Shown here piece by piece: positions 7,632-15,556 of a stretch of 42,024 nucleotides of DNA; position 1 is the first letter of the stretch, and each line of letters opens with the position of its first letter. The notes beneath the pieces were generated by a model that saw nothing but the letters and a program-made list of their open reading frames with translations, did not search any database and was not told the DNA's origin. Location of the stretch: the NCBI GenBank assembly GCA_028819005.1, contig JAPPMP010000021.1:1-42024 (forward strand), given 5' to 3'. Position numbers and translations under genes: made by a program. This DNA comes from Acidimicrobiaceae bacterium. GTDB lineage: Bacteria; Actinomycetota; Acidimicrobiia; Acidimicrobiales; Aldehydirespiratoraceae.

Positions 7632-8545
7632 GACGCAAGCTCGTTCCATGAGCGGTATTTGGGGTTCTTGCCCCGGACGACCTCGGCATATGCCTCCGCG
7701 ATGGCTTTGGTGGCCGGACCCGGACAGGGGATGGCGCGATCATCAACCGAGTTCACCGCACTGACTTCCGCGGCTGTGCCGACAACGAAAATCTCGTCAG
7801 CGACATAAAGGTCGCTGCGGGTCATCTCGCCCACCGCAATGTTGATTCCCATGTCATCGGCAAGTGTGGCCACCGTGTCCTGGGTGATGCCTTTCAAAGC
7901 ACCCGCCGAGGTCGGCGGGGTCAGAACCACGTCACCGAGACCCGCGAATATGTTCTCGCCGCTGCACTCGGAAACCAGACCGGCGCTGTTGAGCATGATC
8001 GCCTCGTCGTATCCCGCCGCGAGGGCTTCCATTTTCGCCAAAGTCGAGTTGGCGTAGTTGCCGGTGGTTTTGGACGTCGGCGGCATGATGTTGTGGTCGT
8101 GGCGCTTCCACGACGAGATCTTCATGCGCACACCCTTGGTTGCGGCCTCATCGCCGAGATACGCACCCCAGGGCCAGGCGGCAATGGCGATATCGGTCTT
8201 GCAATGCTCGATCGACAGACCCATCTCGCCATAGCCGAAATACGCGATCGGGCGCAGATAGCAACTGCTCAACCCTGTGCCGGCCACGACGTCTTTGCAT
8301 GCTTGGATGATTTCGGGAATCGAGTACGGCATCGGCATATTCAGGATCCGGGCCGAGTTGAAGAGGCGCTCGATGTGCTCGGTGAGACGGAAAATCGCCG
8401 GCCCGTCAGCCGTCTCATAGGCGCGGATCCCTTCGAATACGCCAGTCCCGTAGTGCAGTGTGTGGGAGAGCACATGGATCTGCGCTTGGTCCCACGGCAC
8501 CATCTCGCCGTTCATCCAAATGTGGGGGGTGGGGGTGATGGGCAT
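7628..8545 (-). CDS. ilvE: branched-chain amino acid aminotransferase
   Basis: A class IV PLP aminotransferase of 305 residues, normal length, that interconverts Val, Leu and Ile with their 2-oxo acids using glutamate/2-oxoglutarate. Recognised by HYGTGVFEGIRAY (about 31-43), the PLP lysine in TSKTTGNYANS (about 156-166), and the C-terminal motifs ECSGENIF (about 193-200) and TAAEVSAV. It lies 8 bp after leuB and overlaps cimA by 4 bp, so its expression should follow the attenuator upstream of leuB. Confidence 0.95.
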   Translation of the reverse strand: MPITPTPHIWMNGEMVPWDQAQIHVLSHTLHYGTGVFEGIRAYETADGPAIFRLTEHIERLFNSARILNMPMPYSIPEIIQACKDVVAGTGLSSCYLRPIAYFGYGEMGLSIEHCKTDIAIAAWPWGAYLGDEAATKGVRMKISSWKRHDHNIMPPTSKTTGNYANSTLAKMEALAAGYDEAIMLNSAGLVSECSGENIFAGLGDVVLTPPTSAGALKGITQDTVATLADDMGINIAVGEMTRSDLYVADEIFVVGTAAEVSAVNSVDDRAIPCPGPATKAIAEAYAEVVRGKNPKYRSWNELAS

Positions 8546-8553
8546 TGTGCCTC

Positions 8554-9564
8554 CTACAAGCGAGCGGCGATGACGTCGCCTATTTCTGTGGTTGATCCGC
8601 TCAGAGAATCGGGGTCTTCGCAGGCCTTGCGGATCCGCTCAGCAGCCTGATCCTCTCCGAGATGGTCGAGCATCAGCGCTCCCGACAATATGGCGGCTGT
8701 CGGGTTGGCTTTGCCGGTGCCGGCGATATCGGGAGCCGATCCATGAACAGGCTCGAACATAGAGACCCGCCCGGGATGCAGGTTGGCGGACGCCGCGAAA
8801 CCGATACCGCCGCTCACAGCACCGCCCAGGTCTGTCAAGATGTCGCCGAAAAGGTTGTCGGTGACGATGACGTCGTAGCGCCGCGGATCATCCACGAAGT
8901 AAATGCAGGCCGCATCGACATGGTTGTAGGCCGTTTCGACTCCCGGGTACGCGTCGGCCACTTCGTTGAAGGTCCGTTCCCAAAGGTCGCCTGAGAAGGT
9001 CAACACGTTGGTCTTGTGAACCAGAGTCAGGTGTTTGCGCCGCCTCGACGCCAACTCGAAGGCGTACCGAACACAGCGTTCCACGCCCAGCCGGGTGTTG
9101 ACCGATCCCTGAGTGGCGATCTCATGGGGGGTGTTCTTGCGAAGAAATCCGCCTTCGCCGGCGTAGGCGCCCTCAGTGTTCTCGCGGATGACGACAAAGT
9201 CGAACTCGGCCTCCTCCCCGCTCGACATCGGGCTGGTGTTGGCACTGTCGGGCCCGCAGGAAAAAGGCCTGTAGTTGATGTACAGGTCGAGGTCGAAGCG
9301 CATCTTGAGCAGCAGTCCTCGCTCTATGACTCCAGGCGGGACGTCAGGGGTTCCGACCGCGCCGAGATAAATCGCGTCGAGCGTTCGCCACTCATCGACG
9401 ATCTCGTCGGTCAGCACGACTCCGTCTTGGAGATATCGGCTGCCGCCGAGGTCGTAGTCGACCGTGTCGAGTTCGACGCCGGCCGCGGCGATGACCTTCA
9501 AGCCTTCGGCTATGACTTCCGGGCCGATACCGTCTCCGCCCACTATTCCCACTCGATGGGTCAT
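8554..9564 (-). CDS. leuB: 3-isopropylmalate dehydrogenase
   Basis: An NAD-dependent beta-decarboxylating dehydrogenase of 336 residues acting on 3-isopropylmalate (leucine) and, in the citramalate route, on erythro-3-methylmalate to give 2-oxobutyrate. Signs are VGIVGGDGIGPEV at the N-terminus, the substrate arginines in LLLKMRFDLDLYINYRP, VIRENTEGAY, the catalytic KTNVL lysine, the metal-binding DNLFGDILTDLGG, and the adenosine-binding EPVHGSAPDIAG. The ATG at 9564 is preceded by GAGAAGAA at good spacing; an upstream extension to 9642 would run through the attenuator. First gene of the leuB-ilvE-cimA operon. Confidence 0.95.
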   Translation of the reverse strand: MTHRVGIVGGDGIGPEVIAEGLKVIAAAGVELDTVDYDLGGSRYLQDGVVLTDEIVDEWRTLDAIYLGAVGTPDVPPGVIERGLLLKMRFDLDLYINYRPFSCGPDSANTSPMSSGEEAEFDFVVIRENTEGAYAGEGGFLRKNTPHEIATQGSVNTRLGVERCVRYAFELASRRRKHLTLVHKTNVLTFSGDLWERTFNEVADAYPGVETAYNHVDAACIYFVDDPRRYDVIVTDNLFGDILTDLGGAVSGGIGFAASANLHPGRVSMFEPVHGSAPDIAGTGKANPTAAILSGALMLDHLGEDQAAERIRKACEDPDSLSGSTTEIGDVIAARL

Positions 9565-9594
9565 GTTGTTCTTCTCAATCGCTGGCTGTCGGGG

Positions 9595-9625
9595 ACAAAA
9601 GAAAACCGCCCACCGAAGTGGACGG
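9595..9625 (-). terminator. attenuator terminator in the leuB leader
   Basis: On the minus strand CCGTCCAC-TTCG-GTGGGCGG forms an 8-bp stem (9606-9625, one G-U pair) closed by a stable UUCG loop, followed by TTTTCTTTTGT (9595-9605). It lies between the leader peptide and leuB, oriented to stop transcription before leuB. Confidence 0.85.
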
Positions 9626-9629
9626 TCGG

Positions 9630-9653
9630 GCGCACGCCACAACGGGCGTGCGC
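9630..9653 (-). promoter_or_regulatory. pause/anti-antiterminator hairpin of the leuB leader
   Basis: GCGCACGCC-CGTTGT-GGCGTGCGC is a perfect 9-bp stem starting at the last base of the leader-peptide stop codon. A ribosome stalled on the Ile/Val/Leu codons would cover its 5' arm. The freed 3' arm (GTGGCG) can pair with CGTCCAC of the terminator stem, with one bulge, to act as antiterminator. Confidence 0.7.
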
Positions 9654-9691
9654 TAGGAAATGATTACGATCAACGGGCCGTGTGATCCCAT
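9653..9691 (-). CDS. branched-chain attenuator leader peptide
   Basis: A 12-codon ORF, ATG at 9691 to TAG at 9653-9655, encoding MGSHGPLIVIIS. Five consecutive codons before the penultimate residue are Leu-Ile-Val-Ile-Ile, the three end products of the operon it precedes. TACACT (9698-9703) ends 6 nt before the ATG, so the leader appears to be translated from a leaderless transcript, as in other actinobacterial amino-acid leaders. The stop codon touches the first leader hairpin and the terminator follows 27 nt later. The arrangement matches classical ribosome-mediated attenuation. Confidence 0.88.
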   Translation of the reverse strand: MGSHGPLIVIIS

Positions 9692-9697
9692 GTGCCA

Positions 9698-9721
9698 AGT
9701 GTACCCCCTGCATCACCCGTC
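9698..9721 (-). promoter_or_regulatory. promoter of the leuB-ilvE-cimA operon
   Basis: The -10 is TACACT (9698-9703). A weak -35, ATGACG, matches with a 17-bp spacer just upstream. It diverges from the greA promoter, whose -10 is at 9757-9762. Confidence 0.6.
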
Positions 9722-9756
9722 GTCATCCGCAAAACCGCGGCCCGCCCCGATCCCGC

Positions 9757-9762
9757 TAGATT
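9757..9762 (+). promoter_or_regulatory. -10 element of greA
   Basis: TAGATT ends 7 nt before the greA ATG, and there is no Shine-Dalgarno sequence in the short space, so a leaderless mRNA is likely. Confidence 0.5.
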
Positions 9763-9769
9763 TCTTCTG

Positions 9770-10240
9770 ATGGCCAGCGCACAGCAGCTTTCGCAGGCGG
9801 CATTCGATCGCCTCAAAGCCGAGCACGAAGACTTGACCACCCGCGGGCGCATAGAGCTCTCTCAGAAGATCGAGGCAGCCCGCGCGCTCGGAGACCTCTC
9901 AGAGAACGGCGACTATCACGCGGCCAAAGAGGAAAAAGGGAAGATGGAGGGGCGGATCATGCACCTCGCCCATGTCATTGAGAACGCGGTGATCGTCGAG
10001 GCGAACAACAACGGCAGTGCGGTGGGCGCCGGATCGATCGTTTCGGTGGTGTTCGAAGGCGACAGCCGGCCCGAGAAATATCTGGTCGGGTCGATCGAGG
10101 AGAAACCCGAGGATCTGATGGTGGTCTCGCCGGCTTCTCCAATGGGCGCGGCGCTGCTTGGATCCACGATCGGCGACGTCGTCGAATACGAAGCGCCCAC
10201 CGGCATGATGCTCAAAGTCTCGGTTGTCGAGATCGAGTGA
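9770..10240 (+). CDS. greA: transcription elongation factor GreA
   Basis: A 156-residue cytoplasmic factor that stimulates RNA cleavage by backtracked RNA polymerase. The N-terminal coiled coil spans about residues 1-75 and bears the GreA tip signature GDLSENGDYHAAKEEKG (about 42-58) with its acidic residues; the C-terminal FKBP-like domain has GAGSIVSVVFEG and GMMLKVSVVEIE. The start at 9770 (MASAQQLSQ) is set by the coiled-coil homology; the frame is open back to 9692 but would cross the leuB leader promoter. It is followed after 43 bp by an acyl-CoA synthetase. Confidence 0.95.
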   Translation: MASAQQLSQAAFDRLKAEHEDLTTRGRIELSQKIEAARALGDLSENGDYHAAKEEKGKMEGRIMHLAHVIENAVIVEANNNGSAVGAGSIVSVVFEGDSRPEKYLVGSIEEKPEDLMVVSPASPMGAALLGSTIGDVVEYEAPTGMMLKVSVVEIE

Positions 10241-10283
10241 CCGGTTACTGCCGCTGACCCAGGGTCCGCTACGGTCCCCGTCT

Positions 10284-11969
10284 ATGTCGCTTCGAAATGA
10301 TCTGATCCAGGGGCTCACGGGCCCCGAGGGCTATTTCCCTGTGCAGGTCGAAAATGTCCTGGGTTTCGACGTGCCCGTTCTCACGAATCGACGGAAATCC
10401 CTCCGCGATCTCGTCGAAGGATGCCGAGCACACGGCGACCGCGAGTTCCTCGTACTTGGAGACCGGCGCATCAGCCATGACCAGTTCGTCGATCTGGTCG
10501 CCGCCGAAGCCGTCGCCTTGAGCGCTGATCACGGTGTCGCCAAAGGCGACTGTGTCGGGATCCTGGCCGCCAATTCACCCGATTGGGTGATCGCCTATTT
10601 CGCTCTGGTGAGCTCCGGGGCGATTGTGGCGCTCTACAACGGTTGGTGGACGCCCGATGAGATCGTCCATGCGACCGAGTTGACAACTCCGAAGTTGATT
10701 CTCGGCGACGAAAAGCGGCTCGCCCGTGTGCCGGAATCGGTCTCGGCCCCACTAATCGACATTGACGCCGAACGCGAGCGGCTCCAACGTGATGCCGGCG
10801 CCCACCAGCTGCCGACTGTGGAACTGGCTGAGGACGATCCTGTATCGATCTTCTTCACCAGCGGCACGACAGGGCGCGCCAAAGGGGCGACCGCCAGCCA
10901 CCGGGGCCTTGTCGGATTTGTCGAGATCCAGATGCTCAACGGCGCGGTCAGGATGATGCAGGCCGCAGCAGAAGCCGAAGCCGCCGGACAGCCGCCGCCT
11001 CCACCGTCGGGCGGCCCGCCGATCGTCATGATGACCTCCCCGCTGTTCCACGTTTCGGGGCTGTCGGGTTCGACCCTCATCAATATGGTCGCCGGCGGGA
11101 CCTTGATCTTCCGCACCGGTCGCTTCGATCCCGCAGCGGGTCTGCGACTCGTCGAGAGGGAACGCATCACCGTGTGGAGTCTGATCGGCTCGATGGGGCC
11201 CCGTGTGCTCGACGAGGCAGCGAAGGGACTGACCGACACCTCCAGTTTGACCAACGTCGGTTTCGGCGGCGCGCCCGTCAGCCCCGACCTGGCTCAAAGG
11301 GTCCGTGACGTTCTGCCCACCGCGGCGGCCAACGTCGGCATCGGTTACGGCTCGAGCGAGACCGTCGGTGTGGTCGCCTCCCACGGCGGCGCCGACATGG
11401 TCGCCCGACCCGAAGCTGCCGGATGGGTCCTGCCGACGATGCAGGTGCAGATCCGAGACGACGCGGGCACGGTGCTGCCAGACGGCAAAAACGGACGCAT
11501 CTGGGTCAAGAGCGCCTACACGATGCTCGGTTATTGGAACGACGACAAAGCCACCGCAGAGGCCGTCGACGAGGACTTCTGGCTCGACACCGGCGACGTC
11601 GGACGCCTCGAGGATCAGGTTCTGACGATCGACAGCCGAGCCCGCGACATGATTCTCCACAACGGAGAGAACGTGTACCCGATCGAGGTCGAATATCGCA
11701 TCGAGGACCATCCAGATGTGTCCGAGGTCGCCGTCTACGGGCTCGACGACGAGTTGACCGGCCAGGTCGTGGCCGCCTCGGTGGTGCCGACGCCCGGAGC
11801 TGCTTTGTCCGCGGACGGGTTGCGAACTTGGGCTGCCAAGTCTCTGGCCCCTTACAAAGTCCCGACGTCCTGGGACATTCGCAGCGAACGGCTGCCCCGC
11901 AACGCCGCCGGAAAAGTGGTGAAAGACGCTCTCAGCGGCCAACGCGCCTTCACCGCCCTCGAGGACTGA
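10284..11969 (+). CDS. AMP-forming acyl-CoA synthetase/ligase
   Basis: A 561-residue class I adenylate-forming enzyme that activates a carboxylic acid to its acyl-AMP and then acyl-CoA. Signatures: the P-loop FFTSGTTGRAKGA (about 190-202), the A5 motif GYGSSETVG, the A7 aspartate in WLDTGDVG, the hinge region DMILHNGENVYPIEVE, and the C-terminal catalytic lysine in PRNAAGKVVKD. A Pro/Gly-rich insert (GQPPPPPSGGPP, about 240-255) follows the P-loop and is unusual. The ATG at 10284 has TACGGT ending 8 nt upstream. No ribosome site is seen. The acid substrate is unknown; medium or long chain is likely from the family. Confidence 0.9.
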   Translation: MSLRNDLIQGLTGPEGYFPVQVENVLGFDVPVLTNRRKSLRDLVEGCRAHGDREFLVLGDRRISHDQFVDLVAAEAVALSADHGVAKGDCVGILAANSPDWVIAYFALVSSGAIVALYNGWWTPDEIVHATELTTPKLILGDEKRLARVPESVSAPLIDIDAERERLQRDAGAHQLPTVELAEDDPVSIFFTSGTTGRAKGATASHRGLVGFVEIQMLNGAVRMMQAAAEAEAAGQPPPPPSGGPPIVMMTSPLFHVSGLSGSTLINMVAGGTLIFRTGRFDPAAGLRLVERERITVWSLIGSMGPRVLDEAAKGLTDTSSLTNVGFGGAPVSPDLAQRVRDVLPTAAANVGIGYGSSETVGVVASHGGADMVARPEAAGWVLPTMQVQIRDDAGTVLPDGKNGRIWVKSAYTMLGYWNDDKATAEAVDEDFWLDTGDVGRLEDQVLTIDSRARDMILHNGENVYPIEVEYRIEDHPDVSEVAVYGLDDELTGQVVAASVVPTPGAALSADGLRTWAAKSLAPYKVPTSWDIRSERLPRNAAGKVVKDALSGQRAFTALED

Positions 11970-12035
11970 GCCGGGCCTTGCGCACCGTATCCTGAGACCA
12001 GGAACCTGAGCAGTTCGACGAAAAGAGGGCCAAGC

Positions 12036-13445
12036 ATGAGCGAACCCAAGACACTGAGCGAGAAGATCTGGGATCGCCACGTTGTCAGCGCCGGGGCCAA
12101 CGGCGAAGGTGACCTGCTGTATGTGGACCTGCATCTCGTGCACGAGGTCACTTCGCCGCAAGCCTTCGACGGTCTGAGGATCAGCGGTCGCAAGGTCAGA
12201 CGGCCTGATCTGACCGTCGCCACAGAAGATCACAACGTCCCCACCACCGATATTGACAAACCGATAGCCGATGAGATCAGCCGCCTTCAGGTCGAGACTC
12301 TGCGCCGCAATACCAGCGAGTTCGGCGTTGTCAACTATCCGATGGGGCACGCCAAACAAGGAATCGTGCATGTGATCGGCCCTGAGCAGGGACTCACGCA
12401 GCCCGGCATGACGATCGTCTGCGGCGACTCTCACACCTCCACCCACGGCGCCTTCGGCGCGATCGCCTTCGGGATTGGAACAAGCGAAGTCGAACACGTA
12501 CTGGCAACCCAGACACTGCTGCAGACACGGCCCGGAACGATGGCTGTCACCGTTGACGGCGAACTGGCCGACGGAGTCACGGCCAAAGACGTGATTCTGG
12601 CGATCATCGGCCGGATCGGAACCGGGGGCGGGATCGGCAAGATCATCGAGTACCGCGGCGAAGTCATCCGTGCGCTCACCATGGAAGGCCGCATGACGGT
12701 GTGCAACATGTCGATCGAAGGCGGGGCCAAAGCCGGGTTGATCGCGCCCGACGACGCCACCTTCAGCTACCTCGAAGGGCGCGAGAAGTCACCGACCGGC
12801 GCAGCATGGGAAGCTGCTCTGGACGATTGGCGACGACTCCCGAGCGACCCCGAGGCGGCCTTCGACGAATACGTCGCGCTCGACGGCAACGAAATCGCCG
12901 CGCACGTGTCGTGGGGCACCAATCCTGCCCAAGTCATGCCGCTGCACGGCGCCATCCCCACACCCGACTCGTTCGACGACCCAGCCGCCCGCGACTCCGC
13001 TGCTCGGGCGCTGCAGTACATGGGACTGCAAGGGGGAACTCCGATGCGTGAAGTGCCAGTCGACACGGTCTTCATCGGTTCATGCACCAACAGCCGCATC
13101 GAAGACCTGCGAGCTGCCGCCAAGGTAGCAGCGGGGCGCAGAGTCGCCTCCGGCGTGCGCACCCTGGTCGTACCCGGTTCGGGCCAAGTCAAAGAACAAG
13201 CCGAAGAAGAAGGGCTGGACAAGATTTTCGCCGAAGCGGGTTTCGACTGGCGTGAACCGGGCTGCTCGATGTGTCTGGCGATGAACCCAGACAAGCTTCA
13301 GCCGGCCGAACGAGCGGCCAGCACCTCCAACCGCAACTTCGAAGGCCGCCAGGGCCGCGGCGGACGCACCCACCTCGTTTCTCCCGCAGTCGCCGCCGCG
13401 ACGGCCATCGCCGGAACGTTCGCCTCCCCCGCCGACCTCGAATAG
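12036..13445 (+). CDS. leuC: 3-isopropylmalate dehydratase large subunit
   Basis: A 469-residue aconitase-type [4Fe-4S] subunit that, with LeuD, isomerises 2- to 3-isopropylmalate and, in the citramalate route, citramalate to 3-methylmalate. The cluster ligands are visible as Cys in FIGSCTNSR and as the pair in GCSMCLAMN near the C-terminus; the aconitase opening [20 protein letters not shown] and the [14 protein letters not shown] stretch confirm the family. The ATG has GAGGG a few bases upstream, and TATCCT (around 11988) fits a -10 with a short 5' UTR. leuD follows after 38 bp. Confidence 0.97.
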   Translation: MSEPKTLSEKIWDRHVVSAGANGEGDLLYVDLHLVHEVTSPQAFDGLRISGRKVRRPDLTVATEDHNVPTTDIDKPIADEISRLQVETLRRNTSEFGVVNYPMGHAKQGIVHVIGPEQGLTQPGMTIVCGDSHTSTHGAFGAIAFGIGTSEVEHVLATQTLLQTRPGTMAVTVDGELADGVTAKDVILAIIGRIGTGGGIGKIIEYRGEVIRALTMEGRMTVCNMSIEGGAKAGLIAPDDATFSYLEGREKSPTGAAWEAALDDWRRLPSDPEAAFDEYVALDGNEIAAHVSWGTNPAQVMPLHGAIPTPDSFDDPAARDSAARALQYMGLQGGTPMREVPVDTVFIGSCTNSRIEDLRAAAKVAAGRRVASGVRTLVVPGSGQVKEQAEEEGLDKIFAEAGFDWREPGCSMCLAMNPDKLQPAERAASTSNRNFEGRQGRGGRTHLVSPAVAAATAIAGTFASPADLE

Positions 13446-13483
13446 TCGGGCCGCGGGACTCGCCACAAGGAGCACGATCGAAT

Positions 13484-14074
13484 ATGAAAGCAGTACACAT
13501 CGTCACCGGCACCGCGTTGCCGCTGGACCGCGCCGACGTCGACACCGACCAGATCATCCCCAGTGACTGGCTCAAACGCGTCGAACGCACCGGTTTCGAG
13601 AAGGGCTTGTTCTCGGAATGGCGCGACGACCGGGATTTCGTGCTCAACCAGGAACAGTACGCGGCAGCCAACATCCTTGTGGCGGGGATTAACTTCGGCA
13701 CGGGATCGTCACGAGAGCACGCAGTCTGGGCCATCCAGCAATACGGTTTCGAAGCGGTCATCTCGCCGCGGTTCGCCGACATTTTCCGCAACAACTGCAC
13801 AAAGAACGGTTTGGTTCCTGTCACGGTCAGCGCCGAGTTCAACGCTGCATTGATGCAAGCGGTGCTTGCGGATCCAGCGCTGGAGATCACGATTGACGTC
13901 GAGCGGCTCACCGTCGAGGTCCCGGCGATCGGCCTTGAGACCTCTTTCCCCCTGGCTTCTGGCACCCGACAGCGGTTCTTGGAAGGGCTTGACGACATCG
14001 GATTGACGATGCGCCACCTCGACGAAATAGAGGCGTACGAGACCAAACGCCCAGCTTGGATACCGACAAGCTGA
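13484..14074 (+). CDS. leuD: 3-isopropylmalate dehydratase small subunit
   Basis: A 196-residue swivel-domain partner of LeuC. The typical features are GTALPLDRADVDTDQIIPSDWLKR at the N-terminus (residues about 8-31), the substrate-binding NFGTGSSREHAVWA (about 69-82) and SPRFADIFRNNCTKNGL. Length is normal. The ATG at 13484 follows AAGGAG at slightly long spacing. It forms an operon with leuC and completes the enzyme set shared by the leucine and citramalate routes. Confidence 0.97.
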   Translation: MKAVHIVTGTALPLDRADVDTDQIIPSDWLKRVERTGFEKGLFSEWRDDRDFVLNQEQYAAANILVAGINFGTGSSREHAVWAIQQYGFEAVISPRFADIFRNNCTKNGLVPVTVSAEFNAALMQAVLADPALEITIDVERLTVEVPAIGLETSFPLASGTRQRFLEGLDDIGLTMRHLDEIEAYETKRPAWIPTS

Positions 14075-14166
14075 CCACAGTTGCTGAAAGGGCCTGACTA
14101 ATCGCTTGGGTCCGCTTGTTTCGGGGGTCGAGAGGAGCGTTGCTGAACATGCTCTGGTTGATCGGC

Positions 14167-14172
14167 TAGTGT
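14167..14172 (+). promoter_or_regulatory. -10 element of the sunset-domain gene
   Basis: TAGTGT ends 7 nt before the ATG at 14180. A loose -35, TGAACA, lies 17 nt upstream. Confidence 0.5.
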
Positions 14173-14179
14173 CTGAGTC

Positions 14180-14542
14180 ATGCTCGGCGCGCTGGGTCGC
14201 ATGGCTCGACTGTTCAAAATCGGCGCTGTTGTCGGTTTCGCGGTCGGGATTGTGCGCGCCGTGCGGCGCCGGCGAGCACCCGAAGTGACAGGCAGCGCCA
14301 CATGGCAGCCCCTTGCCGACACCCCGGCGCCCGCTCCCAGAGCGGGTCCTGTTCAATTCGCCCCGGGCGGTGTCGAACCAAGTGACGGGGCATGTCCGCC
14401 CGGCTATCCGATCAAAGCCAAGTCTTCTTCGAAGATCTACCATGTGCCGGGCGGAGGCTCATACGACCGAACCGTTCCCGACCGCTGCTACGCCAACGAG
14501 GGCGACGCTGAAGCCGACGGCTACCGCAAAGCCCGCCGCTGA
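14180..14542 (+). CDS. sunset domain-containing small membrane protein
   Basis: A 120-residue protein with one N-terminal hydrophobic helix (about residues 12-28) preceded and followed by basic residues, a Pro/Ala-rich linker, and a C-terminal sunset domain (about 72-118) with the diagnostic core PIKAKSSSKIYHVPGGGSYD and DRCYANEGDAEADGYRKA. The domain has one Cys before the core and one within it (GACPPG and DRCYA), and is common at the end of actinobacterial envelope proteins; its role is not established. It is probably anchored in the membrane. It ends 24 bp from the convergent serA stop. Confidence 0.85.
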   Translation: MLGALGRMARLFKIGAVVGFAVGIVRAVRRRRAPEVTGSATWQPLADTPAPAPRAGPVQFAPGGVEPSDGACPPGYPIKAKSSSKIYHVPGGGSYDRTVPDRCYANEGDAEADGYRKARR

Positions 14543-14565
14543 CACGGGGTGCTATTGCAACGGGT

Positions 14566-15504
14566 CTAGTTGACCGCGAACGGCACCGGCTCGCCGGCAA
14601 GAGCCGACTGCACCTGCTCGGCGATGGTGATCCCGGCGGCATGCTGAGCTTCGACTGTGCTGGCGCCGAGGTGCGGGGTCACCACGATCCCGTCCACACC
14701 CATCAGAGGTGAATCGAGCGCCGGTTCGACGTCGAACACGTCGATCGCCGCGCCGGCGATCGTGCCCGACCGCACTGCTGACGCAAGGGCCTCCTCGTCG
14801 ATGACGCCGCCGCGGGAGACATTCACGATCCGCATGGAGGGTTTTGCCTTGGCCAACATCTCGGCACCGATGAGACCGACCGTCTCGGGCGTCTTCAGCA
14901 GGTGCAACGTCACAAAGTCGGAACGGGCCATCAACTCGTCGAGCTCGATCAGCTCGGCGTCGACTTCGTCGGCAGTCTCCTGGGCGATGTACGGGTCGTG
15001 CGCCACGATCGTCATGCCGAAGGCCAGAGCTCGTTGCGCCACCAGCGAGCCGATGCGGCCCAGACCGACGACGCCGAGCGTCTTGCCGGCCAGTTCCACA
15101 CCCTGCCACTGCGAACGCTCCCAACGACCGGCCTGCAGAGCCGCATGTGCCTGGGGCACGTTGCGCGCCTGCGCCAGCAGTAGAGCCATCGAGTGCTCCG
15201 CGGCCGAAGTGACGTTCGACAGCGGCGCATTGACCACTGTCACGCCGCGCTCTGTGGCTTCGGCCACATCCACATTGTCGACGCCCACCCCGGCGCGGCC
15301 CACCACAACCAGATCAGTTCCCGCCGCCAGCACAGCAGCGTCAACCTGAGTCGCCGAACGGACAATCAGAGCCGACGCACCCGCCACCGCTTCACACAGC
15401 TCCTCGGGCGACAACCCGAGCCGCAGGTCCACGTCGTGGCCCGCCGAACGGAGCAGGTCCAAACCCGCTTCAGCAATCGTTTCAGAGACGAGAACACGCT
15501 TCAT
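14566..15504 (-). CDS. serA: D-3-phosphoglycerate dehydrogenase, short form
   Basis: A 312-residue NAD-dependent 2-hydroxyacid dehydrogenase that oxidises 3-phosphoglycerate in the first step of serine synthesis. It has the nucleotide-binding VGLGRIGSLVAQRA (about 145-158), NVSRGGVIDEEAL with the catalytic Arg region, the catalytic His in TPHLGAST, and the SerA-type VGRAGVGVDNVD. It stops right after LAGEPVPFAVN, so the allosteric substrate-binding and ACT domains of the usual actinobacterial enzyme (about 525-530 residues) are absent and serine feedback through ACT is not expected. The start at 15504 has AGGTGG 5 nt upstream. serC lies 4.4 kb away. Confidence 0.9.
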   Translation of the reverse strand: MKRVLVSETIAEAGLDLLRSAGHDVDLRLGLSPEELCEAVAGASALIVRSATQVDAAVLAAGTDLVVVGRAGVGVDNVDVAEATERGVTVVNAPLSNVTSAAEHSMALLLAQARNVPQAHAALQAGRWERSQWQGVELAGKTLGVVGLGRIGSLVAQRALAFGMTIVAHDPYIAQETADEVDAELIELDELMARSDFVTLHLLKTPETVGLIGAEMLAKAKPSMRIVNVSRGGVIDEEALASAVRSGTIAGAAIDVFDVEPALDSPLMGVDGIVVTPHLGASTVEAQHAAGITIAEQVQSALAGEPVPFAVN

Positions 15505-15556
15505 CAGATCCACCTTCGCCTTGTCTGGTGACACCGCACCTGAGAGCCCGGAACAG

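Noticed and set aside
6318..7808. 496-codon open frame on the plus strand opposite cimA and ilvE
   Set aside because: No family resemblance, and it is the mirror of strongly supported coding sequence.
9565..9769. T-box or riboswitch as control of leuB
   Set aside because: No T-box sequence, specifier stem or conserved aptamer core was seen; the short ILV-coding ORF and hairpins explain the leader.
10752..12497. 581-codon open frame on the minus strand opposite the ligase and leuC
   Set aside because: It lies opposite two well-supported genes, has no ribosome site or recognisable domain, and long antisense frames are expected from GC-rich codon use.
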